From contig JAPTJF010000443.1 of assembly GCA_029339195.1 (NCBI GenBank), positions 1 through 52,081 on the forward strand: a DNA stretch of 52,081 nucleotides. The letters are read 5' to 3'. The stretch comes from Micractinium sp. NFX-FRZ. Taxonomy: Eukaryota > Chlorophyta > Trebouxiophyceae > Chlorellales > Chlorellaceae. The translations under genes were made by a program, and so were the position numbers. The notes beneath the pieces were generated by a model. That model searched no databases, was not told the DNA's origin, and saw only the letters and a program-made list of their open reading frames with translations. How positions within the stretch are numbered: the first letter of the stretch is position 1; each line of letters begins with the position of its first letter. This document shows, one piece after another, positions 1 to 12,300 of this stretch.

Positions 1-861
1 CTGCCTTTCTTGTGCAGCGGCAGCATCTGGGCTGCTCTCACCACGGCTGGCATGCCAGCTGTAATAGCTAGCAGCACCAGGCGGTGCAGCATCCTGTCTG
101 CCTCGCTGCCTGCCGCCTTCATCAGCTCTGCAAACAGCTGCTCCCCATCTGCTGCTCTGCCGTTCTTCATCTGCTGCACTGCAGCTGCTACCTCCGCTAG
201 GGTGGGCAGCGGCCATGCTGCTTCGTTTGGCTGGCACGCTATCGACTGCAGCACATCTTCTGCTACTGGCTGCCCACAGCTGAGCACCTGAGCGAAGTAC
301 TCAGCGAATGCCGTTGCCTGCTGCTCGCTGGACACTGCCTGCCGCCCGTCATCAACTGTGAGCGGCTGCCGTCTCTGCTGGCGAGGCTGTGGCTGCTTGC
401 TGAGCTTGCTCAAGGATGCCCAGAACGCGTGCTGTTTGCCATTGGCCAGGGCTGCTTCCATCTCCCCTGCCACCTGCTCCAGTTGCAGCTGTGTGTCGCG
501 CTGCCGCTGCCGCCGCGCTGCATGCCGGAGCGACTGCAGCTGCGGCCTGGCGGCTGCCACGGCTGCTTGCCCGCCAAGCCTCGCTGCCTCGAACATGTAG
601 CGTCGCAGCAGCACAATCCTGATGGCTGCTGCAGATGCCGCTGGTTCGTCAGGCAGGTGCTGCACCAGGGGGACTTCTGCCGCCTGTGCTGCCGCGAGCA
701 GCGCCTCAGTGTACGCTGCTACTGCGTCAGACGGGCAGACTGGCGGGCTGGCGTCAGCGCTGGGCTGCTGGGCTGGTCGCTGGTGTTGCACAGCTGCAGC
801 AGGCTGCAGCAGGCAGGCTGCAGCTGTGACTGTTGATTTGCGCTGTATCCGACAGGGTTAA
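1..861 (-). pseudogene. Open LINE ORF2 linker/RT-entry segment, runs off the left edge
   Basis: From the stop at about 861 down to base 1 the minus strand stays open in one frame, about 285 codons. The segment runs through an Arg/Gln/Ala-rich coiled linker (ANGKQHAFWASLSK near 400-450, then EYFAQVLSCGQP near 250-300). It continues into the conserved LINE approach to the polymerase (MKNGRAADG, then VVRAAQMLPLHKKG). The frame is offset by one base from the upstream endonuclease frame, so the join is broken. A short direct repeat (caaatcaacag, near 831 and 872) sits at the frame change and may mark a deletion. This part is less decayed than the endonuclease. Confidence 0.7.
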
Positions 862-1345
862 TCCTAACCCTGTTGATTTGCGTTGCCGGGCACTGCAGTC
901 TGGCTCGCCTTCATCTGCCCAGTCGGGGTCGGTGGAGGTGTGTGCATTGAAGTCGCCAGCGAGTATGATGAAATTGTGCGTTGCTGCCTCTGTCACATCG
1001 CCTGCCAACTGCAGCTACCAGCCTTCAAGGTCAGCAGGGCAGCCTCCACTGCCCTTCGGCTGGAGCGCAGGTCAGAGCATGAGGGTCAAGGGTAGGGGGC
1101 CGCTGAGGGCAACCCACAGCACGCCGTCAGCTGGTCGGCTGCGTCATACATCTGCTTGCGCTGCCAGGCTGTCTGGCCACCACGACACCGCCGCAGCCCT
1201 CGGCAGCACCCTGGCGGGCTGGGGAGTGGGTGTCTCCACGACTTCACTACCAGGATGCCATCAGGCTGCTCTGCTGGCAGCTCAGGGAGCGGGCCAGCGC
1301 TCCCCTGGAGGTTTTGGAGGACCAAGTACAGGCTGGCCCCACGCC
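754..1345 (-). pseudogene. Endonuclease (EEP-type) fragment of the LINE
   Basis: The minus strand encodes pieces of an exonuclease-endonuclease-phosphatase fold as found at the N-terminus of LINE ORF2. These are an opening VLQNLQG strand, EQPDGILVV, and the core ILAGDFNAHTS with catalytic Asp and Asn. The pieces lie in different frames and an in-frame TAG precedes the core motif. The His-containing C-terminal part of the domain is not found; the sequence jumps into the linker instead. I infer a dead copy. Confidence 0.65.
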
Positions 1346-1593
1346 CCTATTGACTGCGGGCTGCTGGCTGCGCCACCAGGTGTTGGCTTGCCTGGCGAGT
1401 GCGCCCTCTGCTACAAGCTGGCGTGGCAGCCCCATCGCTGCTGCAGCGATGGGGCCTGGCACCTTCTGCTGCTGCACTGCCCGCTTGCAACGTTGCCCCT
1501 ACTTGCCCGCCTGGCTGCCACGCTTGGCTTTTTTCGCACTGCTGCGCTGCGGTTTGAAGGCGGGGCATCTGCTGGTCTGCCCCCATGCTGCTC

Positions 1594-2041
1594 TCAGAAC
1601 TCAGCGCGTGCTTCGGGCGTGAGCCAGCTCTCCACCACGTGGCTGTCTACCGACGGAGTCCCAGCTGACATGGTTGTAGAGCGTGCCATGGGACTTTCCG
1701 AGTCGGTGCCGGTGCACCTTTCTAACCAGGCTGTAGTCAGTGTCCCATGGCGGGGAAGCAGGCTCGCCTGCCGGCTATGCGCTGCTGGGTATGTTGCGCT
1801 GTTGCTGCTGGTGTATGCATCTCCTACTGCCAGGCAGCCATGAAGGCACTGCCGCTGGGCTGGGGCTGCTGCTCCGTGGCTGTTGCCGTCAGGGTGGCAG
1901 GTGATGGGGCTGCTGCTGGGGTGGCTGGTGTAGCTGCGGCTGCCGCTGCTGCTGCTGCCATGCTGGCTGCTGCCACGCTGGCGGCGTGCGGGCTGCTGGG
2001 GTGAGCCGGCTGGTGCTGGGTGTCGTTGATGGACTCTGCTG

Positions 2042-2042
<1 letters not shown>
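1594..2042 (-). other. Low-complexity Pro/Gln/Ser-rich stretch upstream of the LINE endonuclease
   Basis: The minus strand here carries only repetitive Pro-, Gln-, Ala- and Ser-rich translations in several frames and no recognised domain. It could be a decayed LINE ORF1 or 5' region, but nothing in the sequence proves that. No gene is called. Confidence 0.3.

Positions 2043-2076
<34 letters not shown>
2043..2076. repeat. Homopolymer run of 34 G
   Basis: Thirty-four consecutive G residues on the plus strand (C on the minus) lie inside transposon debris. The tract could form G-quadruplex structure. It is also a likely place for length error in the assembly. Confidence 0.95.
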
Positions 2077-2365
2077 CGCGGGGCGGACACCGAATGCCGC
2101 GAGGGTCACCTTCACGGTGTGGTGCTGAGGAGCACCCTTTGGTGGGGGGACTCTGTGAATGCCGGCGCTGGTTGGGATGGCATGAGAGTTGGCGGGGTGA
2201 GGAGGCACTTGGTAGTAGAAAGTGGCGGGGATGGGAAGCTGGGAAGAAGGTGGAGGGCCCTGGAATGGGTTGGGGTTGGGGGCTATGCTGCACCACGCTG
2301 GGAGTGCGAGATAGGGTGGGGGCAGGGCAAGGAGCGGGTGCTGCCGCTGCTCCTTTGCTGCACGC

Positions 2366-2782
2366 TGTTGACGGCGCTGCTTGGTTTGCGAGCTTCAAGT
2401 ACCTGGGCATCACCTTCTACGCCATAGCACGCCAGCACCTGCCTAGCGGGGTAAGCAACGCCAGTCGCACGAAGGCAGCCCTGCACACAGTTGTGCCGCA
2501 CAGGGGGCCCGGCTCGCAGCGCTCAGGAACAAACAACCCGGGTGCACCTGTCCAGCACCGAGGTATTATCGGTGCTGTCATCACGGCTGTGAGGTGTCAC
2601 GCACACACCTGGCAGCCAAGGCGGCAGCTGGCAGCGGCAACACCGCTGTGCTGCGGAGAGGCTGCTGCTCAGCTTGGGTTCACACCGCCGGCTGTGCCCG
2701 GCGGCATGGAAGCATCTGAAATGGGCGTGGCTTGGGACATGATGTGCATAGGGTGCACCCATGTGGGAGAGCTGGCAGCATG
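2366..2782 (+). mobile_element. Fragment of a second retrotransposon reverse transcriptase, opposite strand
   Basis: On the plus strand an open frame contains WFASFKYLGITF near 2385-2420. This matches the FKYLG motif at the thumb end of LINE reverse transcriptases. It is followed by an Ala/Arg-rich stretch of the kind that precedes the LINE C-terminus. No catalytic YxDD motif is visible upstream, so this is a short 5'-truncated remnant. It faces opposite to the minus-strand LINE at 1-1345. It could be a separate insertion or an inverted piece of the same element. Confidence 0.55.
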
Positions 2783-3387
2783 AATCCGGTGTGCATGCGG
2801 GCGCCGGCACAGGTGCCAGCGTGGGGCCACGTGACCGTTTTCCCTGCATTCTCGTCCCTTCCTGGCATTATCCTAGCTGTGTCCTCGCTGGGCATCCTGC
2901 GACACATCCCATATTCGACCACCAAAGTGTGTGCAACACAGAGCCTCCAGCAGGGCAGCTCAGCACAAAAATCTGCAATGAGGTTGAAGGAAGACCGCTC
3001 GGACGGCCGCATCACCCTGCATACTGGGCCGCCCCTTGGTGCGTCGCTTGTGTTGCTTTGCACACGCTTTTCGTCGCTGCTGGAATATTGGCGCGCTTTG
3101 GAAGACATCTGGCTGAACAAGAGGGAGTGGACGTTGTGGCTGCAGGTCATCGCAGGCACGGTCGCTATCAGGGCAGCAAGCCTGCTATAGCCTGCCAGAC
3201 CTCCCACGCTCCCGTAAAGTCCCATGCCCCCGCAAAGTCCACTCCGCCGACTCGGCTTTCTAGCGGGCTAGGGTCCGTGTTCACAAGCCTGTCCCCTTCC
3301 CTGTCCCCCACTCTCATTGCATCGATCAGTCTGTCCCAGGTTGGGGCACCACCTCGGTCTCTGAGCACCTCCTTGCTGCGCCGAGCC
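2783..3387. other. No gene seen; 5' flank of the 3388 gene
   Basis: No coding exon can be supported here. The plus frame is open into the following gene, but the upstream residues are unlike protein of this genome. I therefore place the gene start at ATG 3388. The upstream promoter presumably lies here, but no TATA-like element stands out. Confidence 0.4.
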
Positions 3388-6300
3388 ATGCGCCCTCCCG
3401 GCGGCGGCCCCCTGTGGGCGCTCTATGCCGTGGCAGTAGGGATGATGGCGTTCGCATCATTTGCTATGGCCATCGAGGCGGCTGGTGACAGTGCGGTCGC
3501 CAGTCCAGCAGCGGCGGCACTGCCGCCGGCAGCAGCCGCGGCGCCGGCGGCTGCGGCGGCTGGCGTTGTCCAGGATGACGATTTGTGCCCGTGCAGGTGG
3601 AAGAAGATGACATGGTTGTGCTCTCTTTCGGTGCGTGGCTTGGGATTGCCTGAGCGCCGGCACATAAGGCTGTGGTACAACCGCGCGGCAGGATGCTGTA
3701 CAACAGGTTCCCACCTCCGTTGCACACCCGTATGCCCGCCTTCCCTGCTTGAACCCACGCATCCCTGTCGCCCTGGGATCCCAGATCCTGCCTCCCTGCA
3801 TTGCCCTGCACAGGTGCACGCCCTGCTTGCCAAACTGTTTCCCCCGGGCTGGTGTCAATTTTGGCGAGCGCCGTGCGCACCCGCCTTGCATCCCACAGGT
3901 GGCATCCTGCAAGTTTGACCTCAAGTGCCTGGCCCACGAGGCCAAGCTGTGTTACAACGTCATAGTCACGTACAAGTCCCTTGTTGCAACGTGAGTGCGA
4001 GTCGGGGACAATGGGCATTGCTGGAGGCCTGGCCTCCTTTCAGCATCCATGTGCTGTTCTGTCCTGAATCCCTGCCTCGCTGATGCTCACACCCTGCCCC
4101 CGAACCCTTCACGCCCCACCCCTGCTTGCACGCTGCCACTCCTGCTTCAGGGCGGCCTTCGTCTTTGCTGCTGGGTGCGTCGCCTTCTGGCTCTCCAGGC
4201 GCAACCGCAAGGCGCTGTACAATATGAAGCTGCGCAAGAAGCTGCGCAAGGTGGGTCGATGATGCATGCAACCGCGGCAGCCGCGCGCCCTTCACAGTGC
4301 TTGCTCAGCGGGGTGGGGAGCAGATGAGCCTGGCTCGGTCCCTACCAGCAGCTCGCCTACCTGCCTGTCGCAAAGGCCGACCGGCGCGGGCCACAGGGAG
4401 CTTGCAAAGGACGCCAAGGGCCGTTTCAGTCCATGCTGTCCTCACTCACGCCACCTCCCCTGCCGGCAGCCAGCGGACGGGCCCCGCCAGCGAGCCCACA
4501 CCTCCTCTGGTTTCCTCAACCCACGCCCAAGGGCGTATTCTTCGTCTTCTTCTTGACCTCCCCTGCAGTGGACTGCGCCAAAGGCCCCTGAGGTCATGAA
4601 GCTGACCGGCTGGGCGGGGTGGACACGCGGGTGAGCACCGCCCCGGAAGCTGAAGGGAGGTTTGTGGCTGAGGTGTGGGCTGCACAGCTAAGCAAGTTGC
4701 GTTGATGGTGACGGAGTCTGTGGAACTCGCCAAGTGCGAACAGCGGTTCACAGAGTTCATTCACAGGCTTACTGCACGGGTTGCATGGCAGAGCCCCGCC
4801 CTGCTGCTGCAAGCATCACGATTGGCCTCACAATGCGCTCCTGCCCCCTGTGTGCAGCATGCTCAGCAGCCATCCTGCTCAGACGGACGATGGGCTGCAG
4901 GTTCGCGACCTGCAAGGCAACTCTACATATGTGAGTCCCATTTCCAGCCTGGTGCGCAGAGCGGCGGTCCTGTCGGCTGGCCTTCACGTGTTGCCTGGCA
5001 GCCCGCAGGCTGCCTGCTTGTGTTAAGTGCCTCCGTTGCTACCTCCCCCAGTCAGCATGCACCATGGAGCATCCCTGCTTGCTGAGCTGGCGACCCGCTT
5101 ACAACAATCTAAGTGCTGCCGGCTCCTGCCCACCCTTGCGCCATGCAGAGCCTCCTGTGCGCTTCTCACCTGCTCCAGTGGTCGACCTGCAACATGATCC
5201 TACCAGCCTGCATTGGTGAGTGGATATATGGGCGTGTGTGGTGTGTTGGGGCGAGTGGGGCGTGGCAGCTGCTTCAGCGCACACCCTGCAGGGCTTTGCA
5301 TACCGGCCCTCATATGTGCACAGCGCAGCAAACACAGCTGCTTGTGGTCGGCTGTGCCCCGTGCACACCCCCCTTGCCCCGTGAAATTCTGCCCCAGACC
5401 CAGCCACGGTTATATTCTTACGTTACTGCAGTGGTGGTGCTGTTCTGGTTGGACAGCGACTCCAGCACTGAGCTGCTCGACCGCCTGACCCCATCAGGGC
5501 TTGTCCCCGAATCCATCATGCTTTTGTGAGTTTTCAACACATCACGTTGATCACAGCGTTGGGCAGTCGAGCGGTGCGTGTTGCACGTGCAGCGCAGACA
5601 CGCAGCCCTGCCATCCCTGCTCTCCACAGAGTGTGTGTGTTATCCGCCCTTCATTGAAGTGACATGACCCCCCGCTAAACCGTGCAACACGCCCAAGGTT
5701 GACTTGCTAACAGCCCCGCCCTGCCCATTTTTCAACCCACTGCTGCCTCTGCAGCTTCACCAACTGCTTCGTCTGCGTCCCCCTCACCATCCAGCTGTTC
5801 ATCAACCGCGCCCATGGAGAGGTGATCCGCACTCGCATCAACGTGCTTTTGTTCCAGATTGTTTGCGGGATTTCGTTTGGTGTGTGCGTGCCACTCCTGA
5901 TGCGCCCGCCCGCCTGCCCTCACCTCGCTGATGCCCTCAATTTCCCCCGAGCGGCTTTCCCCCTCGTGCTGCCGCCGCCTGCAGCTGACCGAGGACGGCC
6001 ACAAGCACTCGCTTGGCCAGGGTGACCACCCCTACCAGCGGGTGCAAGAGGAGACGCAGCAGTCACAGCAGCAGCAGCAGGAGGAGGCGGCGGGTGGAGC
6101 GGCGCAGGCGGACGGCAGCTCGCGTGCGGCCACACCCGACCAGCAGCGGCCCGGCACACCCACAGAGCAGATGCTGGGGCCTGCCTCCGACCCCAGCACC
6201 CCTAGCACCCTCAAGAAGCGGCGCGGTGCCGCCGCCGCCGCCCAGCAGCAGCCTGGCGAGCCCGAAATTCAGGCCGACCTTGGAAACGTGCACGACACCG

Positions 6301-9300
6301 CTGGCGAGGACGAGCCAGGTCGGCATGCAGGGCGGGTATTGCGGGCGCCAGCGTAGGAGCGTGGCCTTCTGGTGGGCCTTGGGGCGGCTGGCTGGGTGTC
6401 TTGCAGTGCACAGCTGCTGCAACCGCTTACGCTCTGCCTGACGGGGGGAAGTTAGCCCCACGTCTTTACCCCTTGAGACTTCAATCCCCGCTCCGCCCAG
6501 ATCCAACCTCACTCCTCCTCCTCCTCCTCCTCCTGCCATCCCCCTCTCAACTTCAGAGGTCAAGAAGGCGGCCCGCGCCGCCAGCCTGCCCGACTACAAC
6601 ATCCCCGGCCAGGGGCTCAGCCGCAAGAAGGTGGCCTCCATGTACGTTGCTGAGTTCCGCATGGAGACAAACCTCACGCTGTTGGCCCTTGCGCTCAGGT
6701 GGGAGGGCTGGTGCACGTGGGTTGGTGGGGCCTCTCCAGTTGGGTGGGGGGCGGGGTGGGGTGGGGTGGGGCCAGTTCAGTCAGGTGGCGGGGGAACTTT
6801 GCTGCTCCCTACTGGGTGGGAGGGCGGGCAGGTGGCTCTAGGCAGCATTGTGGTCAGCTTCCTGGGCTCCGCGCCGCTTCAAACGCGCCGCCCGCGGCCT
6901 TTACGCGGTGCATGTACACTGCCGCGAAAACAGACAGCGTCAAAGGCACCTGACATTTTGCTCCACCAAGCACCCCCTTCCTCCCCCACCCTCCCAGCCA
7001 GCGCCCTGCATTGCTGCGTCAGCAAACTACAGAATTCCACACTTCCACCACCCTGTTTACATCCTGCTGCCCTCTGGACCCCCACGCTGCCTCGCTGTGT
7101 CACCCGAGGGCTTCATGCAGGCCAGGGAAATGTCGGCGCCAGTACGTTCTCTGCCAACCCATGCCAGGCATGCCTTCCTTCTCCCCCTTCCGGCCCCCAC
7201 CCCGCAGGCCTGCAGCTCCCCAATATGACTCCTGCCGTACCACAGATCAACCAAGATTGGACCCGCCCCTGCCCCCTTAATTATCAACAGCCGCAACCCT
7301 TGCCCACCCCATCACCTGTATGTGCAGGGACTCCGTGGTGAACAAGCTGATGAGCGCCGCCCGGTCCAACCTGCTGTTCGCCATGTGCTGGCAGTTTGCT
7401 TACCTGTTCATCCCCCTCTCCATCTGGGCTGCCGGCCTTGTCGCGGGCCTCAAGCTGCGCATCCCGCTGCAGCGCTGGTGGGTGCCGCCTGCCTGTGCTG
7501 AGCTGAGGGCTAAAGGCCAGCAGGTGTGCATGGCATGTGTGTGTATGCGTGCACGGTGTGGCAGCACCGCAAGCAGTAACACTGGGGCAGTACTGACATC
7601 GGGATGCTTGCCTGCCTGCCCGCGTGCAGGTGGAAGGGCGCCGGGCATGAGAACCCTGTCCTCAACCACGGCAGGACGCACTGGCAGCGCTGCAAGAAGG
7701 TCCTGCAGGACGCGTTCCCAGGCGCCAGAATCCTCGATGTCTACCACTCCAAGGTGTGGGGGGGCGCTGCTCGGCTGGCAGGGTGCGGAGTGCGTCTTTA
7801 TGCGTGTTTGGGCACACGGGCGAGCTGCTGCGTGTGGGCTTGCAGGCATTGACAGATTCCGTCCTTGAAGGTGGGCGTGGCGGAACAAAACGCGGTGGCT
7901 GCCTGCTGTGGGTCCATCAGGACGCAACACGTTGTAAGTGGGCCTGCCACGAGCGGCCCTGCCCTGCGCTGGCTGGTCCTGGCCCGGCGGCACCCACCTG
8001 CTCATCAGCATGCTGGCAATGTTTTGACCTAAACCCGGCCTGTGCCGACTTGCTATTTCTCCCCGTGGCAGGAGGCTGATGAGATGGTGCAGAAGATCAA
8101 GGCGCTGCAGGGTGATGAGGAGCACGGGCAGGCGGCAGACCAGACGCAAATCCACACACTGAAGGTGGGGTGTTGGCAGGGCTGGGGAAAGGGTTTGGAA
8201 GCGTAAGGGGATGGGGGAGGCGGGGAAGGGCTTCATTTCACGAGTTACGTAATGCAGGTGAGGGGCCGCGTGCCACGGGTGTGGCGCCGAGGACTGAACC
8301 GCCTGCGCGGGGAGCAAGCGCTGCTCTCCGCTGATGACCAACACACTGCACATGTGCCTGCCACACCTTGACCCTTTTGCAGCTCCGGCTGATGCGCTTT
8401 CTGAAGACCGTCAAGTTCCTGGGCCTGCGCCCCACCTTCCGCCTTGGCTTCCCGTGAGTGGCGTGCCGCTGTGTGCTGCTGACTCGATATGTCCTGCCCT
8501 GGTTGTATTGGAGGCAGGGCACGGGCGTTGCAAGAGCTGAGTTGAGGATGTGCTCTGCCCTGCCCTCCTCCTTTGCGCTGCGCTGTGCTGCGCTGTTCTG
8601 CTCTGCTTTGCTCTGCTCCTTTGCGCTGTGCTGCGCTGTGCTGTGGTATGCTGTGCTGTGCTGTGCTGTGCTGTGCTGTGCTGTGCTGTGTATTGATGTG
8701 CTGCGCTGCGCTGTGCTGTGCTGTGCTGCGATGTGCTGCGATGTGATGTGTAGTGTTCCTGCCCTGTTCTGCTGCGGTTGACTTTGCAGCGCTGCTTTGG
8801 GAGGCTGTGGGAGCTGCTGCACGTGCTGCCAGAGTTGCAGTGCGTCACAAGCAACGCGTCCTGCTCCTCCCCTGTGCCTCAGCACTGCGACCCAGGCGCA
8901 GGGCCTGGTGAATATGGGGCGGGCTCTGCTGACTGACAAGGACAACCCTGATGAGCCTGTCACCGCCACCATTCTGCGCGCCCCCATCCCAGGCCAAGAC
9001 AACCGCAAGGCCACCGAGCGCATGTAGGCATGGCTGGGCGTCAACCTGGGGCGTGCCAGGCTCACGGCCCGTTTGGGCATTCAGCACTGTGCTTTCGGGA
9101 ATTCGCAGTGCACACCCCTGTCTTGCTGCATCATGTGCATGCGCCACCCGCGCTTCCACCGATGCGTGCACCCCGCCCGAATCCGCCCTGCGCCCTGTGC
9201 CGCCCGTGCCTGCAGTGGCTGGGTGCGGACGCTGCTGTGGCTCGTGCAGTGGGTGGCCATCATCTTCATCATCTTCTGGCCCATGGCCGCCTTCTACAGT

Positions 9301-12300
9301 GAGTGGAAGCCCTGTTTACTTGGCTGGGTACACCACCCCCCTGCTGTGTGGGTGCACAGCAGTCACTGCATGGTGCGTGGGTGTGCCAAAGGCAGGCCCC
9401 CTGCCAGCATACTCTTGCGGAGTAGTCGCACGGCTGGCTGACAGCTTCCACTGCCCCTGCTTGCCCCCCGCGTGACCCTGCCTGCCTTTCCTCCTTGCAG
9501 GCCTGCAAGCCCACTACCTGTACCTGATGTGCGGTCTCGTGCAGAACGTTGTGGCTGCCAGCTACGGCTCCCGCAGCTTCTACGAGCTGGCAGTGCGGGG
9601 TGAGGTGCAAGTGGCAGACGTGGCGGCAGCTGCCAACGCCATCGCCACCGCCACCGCAGAGGGCGCCACCCACTTCCTCTGCAGCGGGCTGGGCGGCCAC
9701 ATCTGCTCCTTCCTGCTGCTCAACATGCTGGGGCTGATGGCCACCCTGCTCTTCATGCGCGCATTGCTGCCCGCCGTGTACCGCAAGATCATTGAGGTGG
9801 GTGGGTGGTGGGTGGGTGGGGGCGGGTGAGTATCTGGGTGAGAAGGCAAAGGCGCTCGGTTGTGATGTTGCGGTGCACAGAGCAAGAAGAGGCTGGGGCA
9901 ATCGAGAGTGCACGATTAGGGGTGTGGGGTGCAAGTGGCAGACGAGACGGTGGGTGGGTGGTGGGTGGGTGGGGTGGGTTGAGGCGTGACCTACGGGTCA
10001 GGTTCCTAGCTTGCTGGCTGTGTGGGGCCGAGCCGACATGCGCAGGGTGAGGCGCCTGCATGACAGGTCAAGCACAGTCAGTGAGGCCAGAACCTGCTCT
10101 TCAGCAGTTTGCCAGCTCCTGCCCATGCCCCTGCTTGCCTGCGCTGCTGCCCTGCCTGCAGGCAGCGCCGACCCTGGATCGACCTGTGCAGCGCTCCATC
10201 TTATATCTGCGTTGCCACGCCCCTTGCTGCCACACGCTGGACTCGTAATTCCTCACCTGCTCCCTTGGCGCCCCGTGCCTCACCCCCGCAGGCTGCTGGC
10301 GACCACCTGGACGTGGCGTCACGCGAGGAGGCGTACGCCCGCACCCTGGGCCTCTTCACCCTGGTGTTCTACGTGTTCAACGCTGTCACGGACGGCTGGC
10401 TGGGCAACGCCTTTGCTGTCTTCACCAGCAACGACATCCTCAGTGAGTGAGGGCCAGCTGTGCGCTGCTGCTCCGCCCCGTCCCTGCTGACTTAGCTGCT
10501 CCAACGCGCCGTCCTGCTGTGCTGCTGCCACGTCATTCCAGCGATGCGCTGTACTCTGCTCCACCCGTTTGGGGGGCTGCCTGGCAACCACACCCATGCC
10601 TCAGGCTGCCTCACTTGTGCTCATGTGCTTCACACTGCTCCCGCTACCGCCTGATCCTTGGCGCTCCTCTCACCCTGCAGGCAGCTATGGCCTGATGGGC
10701 GCCGGCTACCTGAAGGCGGGTAACTACCTGGTCAGCCTGCTGCTGGTGAGCTTCCTCCGGTCCTGCACGCTGCAGCTGCCGCTCCGTACAGTGCCGCCAA
10801 CCACGGCTCATCTGCATGAAGCCCCGCATTACGCCGCTGCTCCTGTCGCTGAACCTTGTACCGCTGCTGCTCCGAGTGTTGTCGCATCTGCTGGCCCCCA
10901 CTGCAACAAAACATGTGCATGGTACCCTGGAGTGCAGACGGATGCGTGCCTGGGGTGGGGTCTGCGCCGCCTCACCATTGGCAACTTCAAGCGGTACTTC
11001 TGCATCGTCGTCTTCTCAGGTGCGGCTTGCCTCTTCTTCTTCTTCTTCAGCAGCAGCAGCAGCAGCAGCAGCATTAAGGGCCCCTGATGTGGCCCTGATC
11101 CTGCTTCAAGCCAGCTTCCCGTAGATGGGGCTCACTGCCTGCACCTTGCCTGCCCTCCCACAACTGTAGAGGAGCGGTGCAAGCGGTGGCTGACCGAGAA
11201 GGAGCTCTCCAAGGTGCCTGCCCTGAACGCCAGCGAGATGGTGGTCACGGGTGCGTGGGGCTGGGCTGCCGTGGGTAGGGCTGGCAGGATGGCTCAAGAG
11301 TGGCGTTACAGGGGTGGCGGCGATATAGTGGCTGCTGGAGCAAGACTGAGGACAATGCAGCGCGGCAGTGGATAGCAAGGTATGTGCAACTGTCTTCACG
11401 CACTGCCCTCTCTTCCTCCCCTCCCACGTGCCGTCCCGCCTGCCGTATCTCACCTGCCCTCCCGCCTCTCCTCACCCGCCTTCCCGCTCACCTGCCCTCC
11501 CGCCTGCCTGCCCTCCCGCCTCTGCTCTCTCACCTCCCCTTCTGCCCTTCCCGCCTGCCGTCTCGGCTCATCTGCCCTCCCGCCTCTCCTCTCTCACCTC
11601 CTCACTCACCCGCCGTCCCACCTCTCCTCTCCCGCCTTCCCTGTCACCTTCTCTCCCGCCTGCCGGCTCGGCTCACATGCCCTCCCGCCTCTCCTCCCCC
11701 GCCTTCCTTTTCACCTGCCCTCCCGCCTTCCCCCGCCTGCCCGCAGTCTTCACCATCTACATCTATGCCTACACCGTGCTCCCCAGCCACCCCATGGCCC
11801 TGCCCATCGCCGCCGTCGCCAGCACTCTGCTGCACTCCACCCTCAAGGCCATCATCCCGTGAGCTGGGCTACCGGATCTGCGCATGTGGCAGCGACTTGG
11901 CTCTGCTGCTAGCATTGCTGGCTGCGCCTGATTCACTGCAGCTAGCCCACAGCGCTGCTTGCCTGCATGCCTGCCTGCATGAATGCATGGACTGTCCATC
12001 TTGACTTCACCCCCTGCCCACATGTCAGTCTGTCTATGTACCTACGGCTGCCAGCGGGCCTCAATCCTCTCCGCCTGCCCCCCCCCCGCCCGACCCGCAG
12101 GGCCGGCTACCGCCAGCACCACGAGAGCTATGGGGTGCCGTACTGCCTTGCTCTGGAGGCGCAGCTTGTCAGCCTGGGGGTGGGGCTGGCCATGCAGTTC
12201 TTTGTGGCGGCGCACAAGAAGATGATGCCCGCCTGCCTGCCGCTGGCGCCCGCCTTCGTCATCTACTTGCACCTCTGGTGAGCGAGGGGTTGAGAAGCAC

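Larger units (their letters stand above)
1..1345 (-). mobile_element. Degenerate non-LTR (LINE-type) retrotransposon, truncated by the window edge
   Basis: Read on the minus strand, an endonuclease-like segment (about 1325 down to 860) is followed by the linker that precedes reverse transcriptase in LINE ORF2 (about 860 down to 1). That is the family's usual order. Recognisable pieces are VLQNLQG and EQPDGILVV near 1270-1325, the endonuclease motif ILAGDFNAHTS near 930-965, and the pre-RT motifs MKNGRAADGEQ near 140-170 and MLPLHKKG near 5-30. The catalytic RT domain would lie to the left of the window. The endonuclease part is interrupted: a TAG sits just upstream of the GDFNAHT motif, and the frame shifts near 860. 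The copy is therefore not intact. The clade (L1, RandI or another) cannot be decided here. Confidence 0.8.

Noticed and set aside
5052..5112. Possible exon (SACTMEHPCLLSWRPAYNN) of the large membrane-protein gene
   Set aside because: Including it forces the next exon out of phase and destroys the hydrophobic segment ILPACIVVVLFWL; skipping it keeps all phases.
8458..8781. Repeat array resembling CRISPR or a Cys/Leu-rich protein
   Set aside because: The units are five bases with no spacers; it is a simple pentamer satellite in an intron of a eukaryotic gene.
11300..12004. Long Pro/Ser-rich plus-strand frame
   Set aside because: It is produced by the ctcccgcct minisatellite in an intron and runs across exon 23 in the wrong frame.
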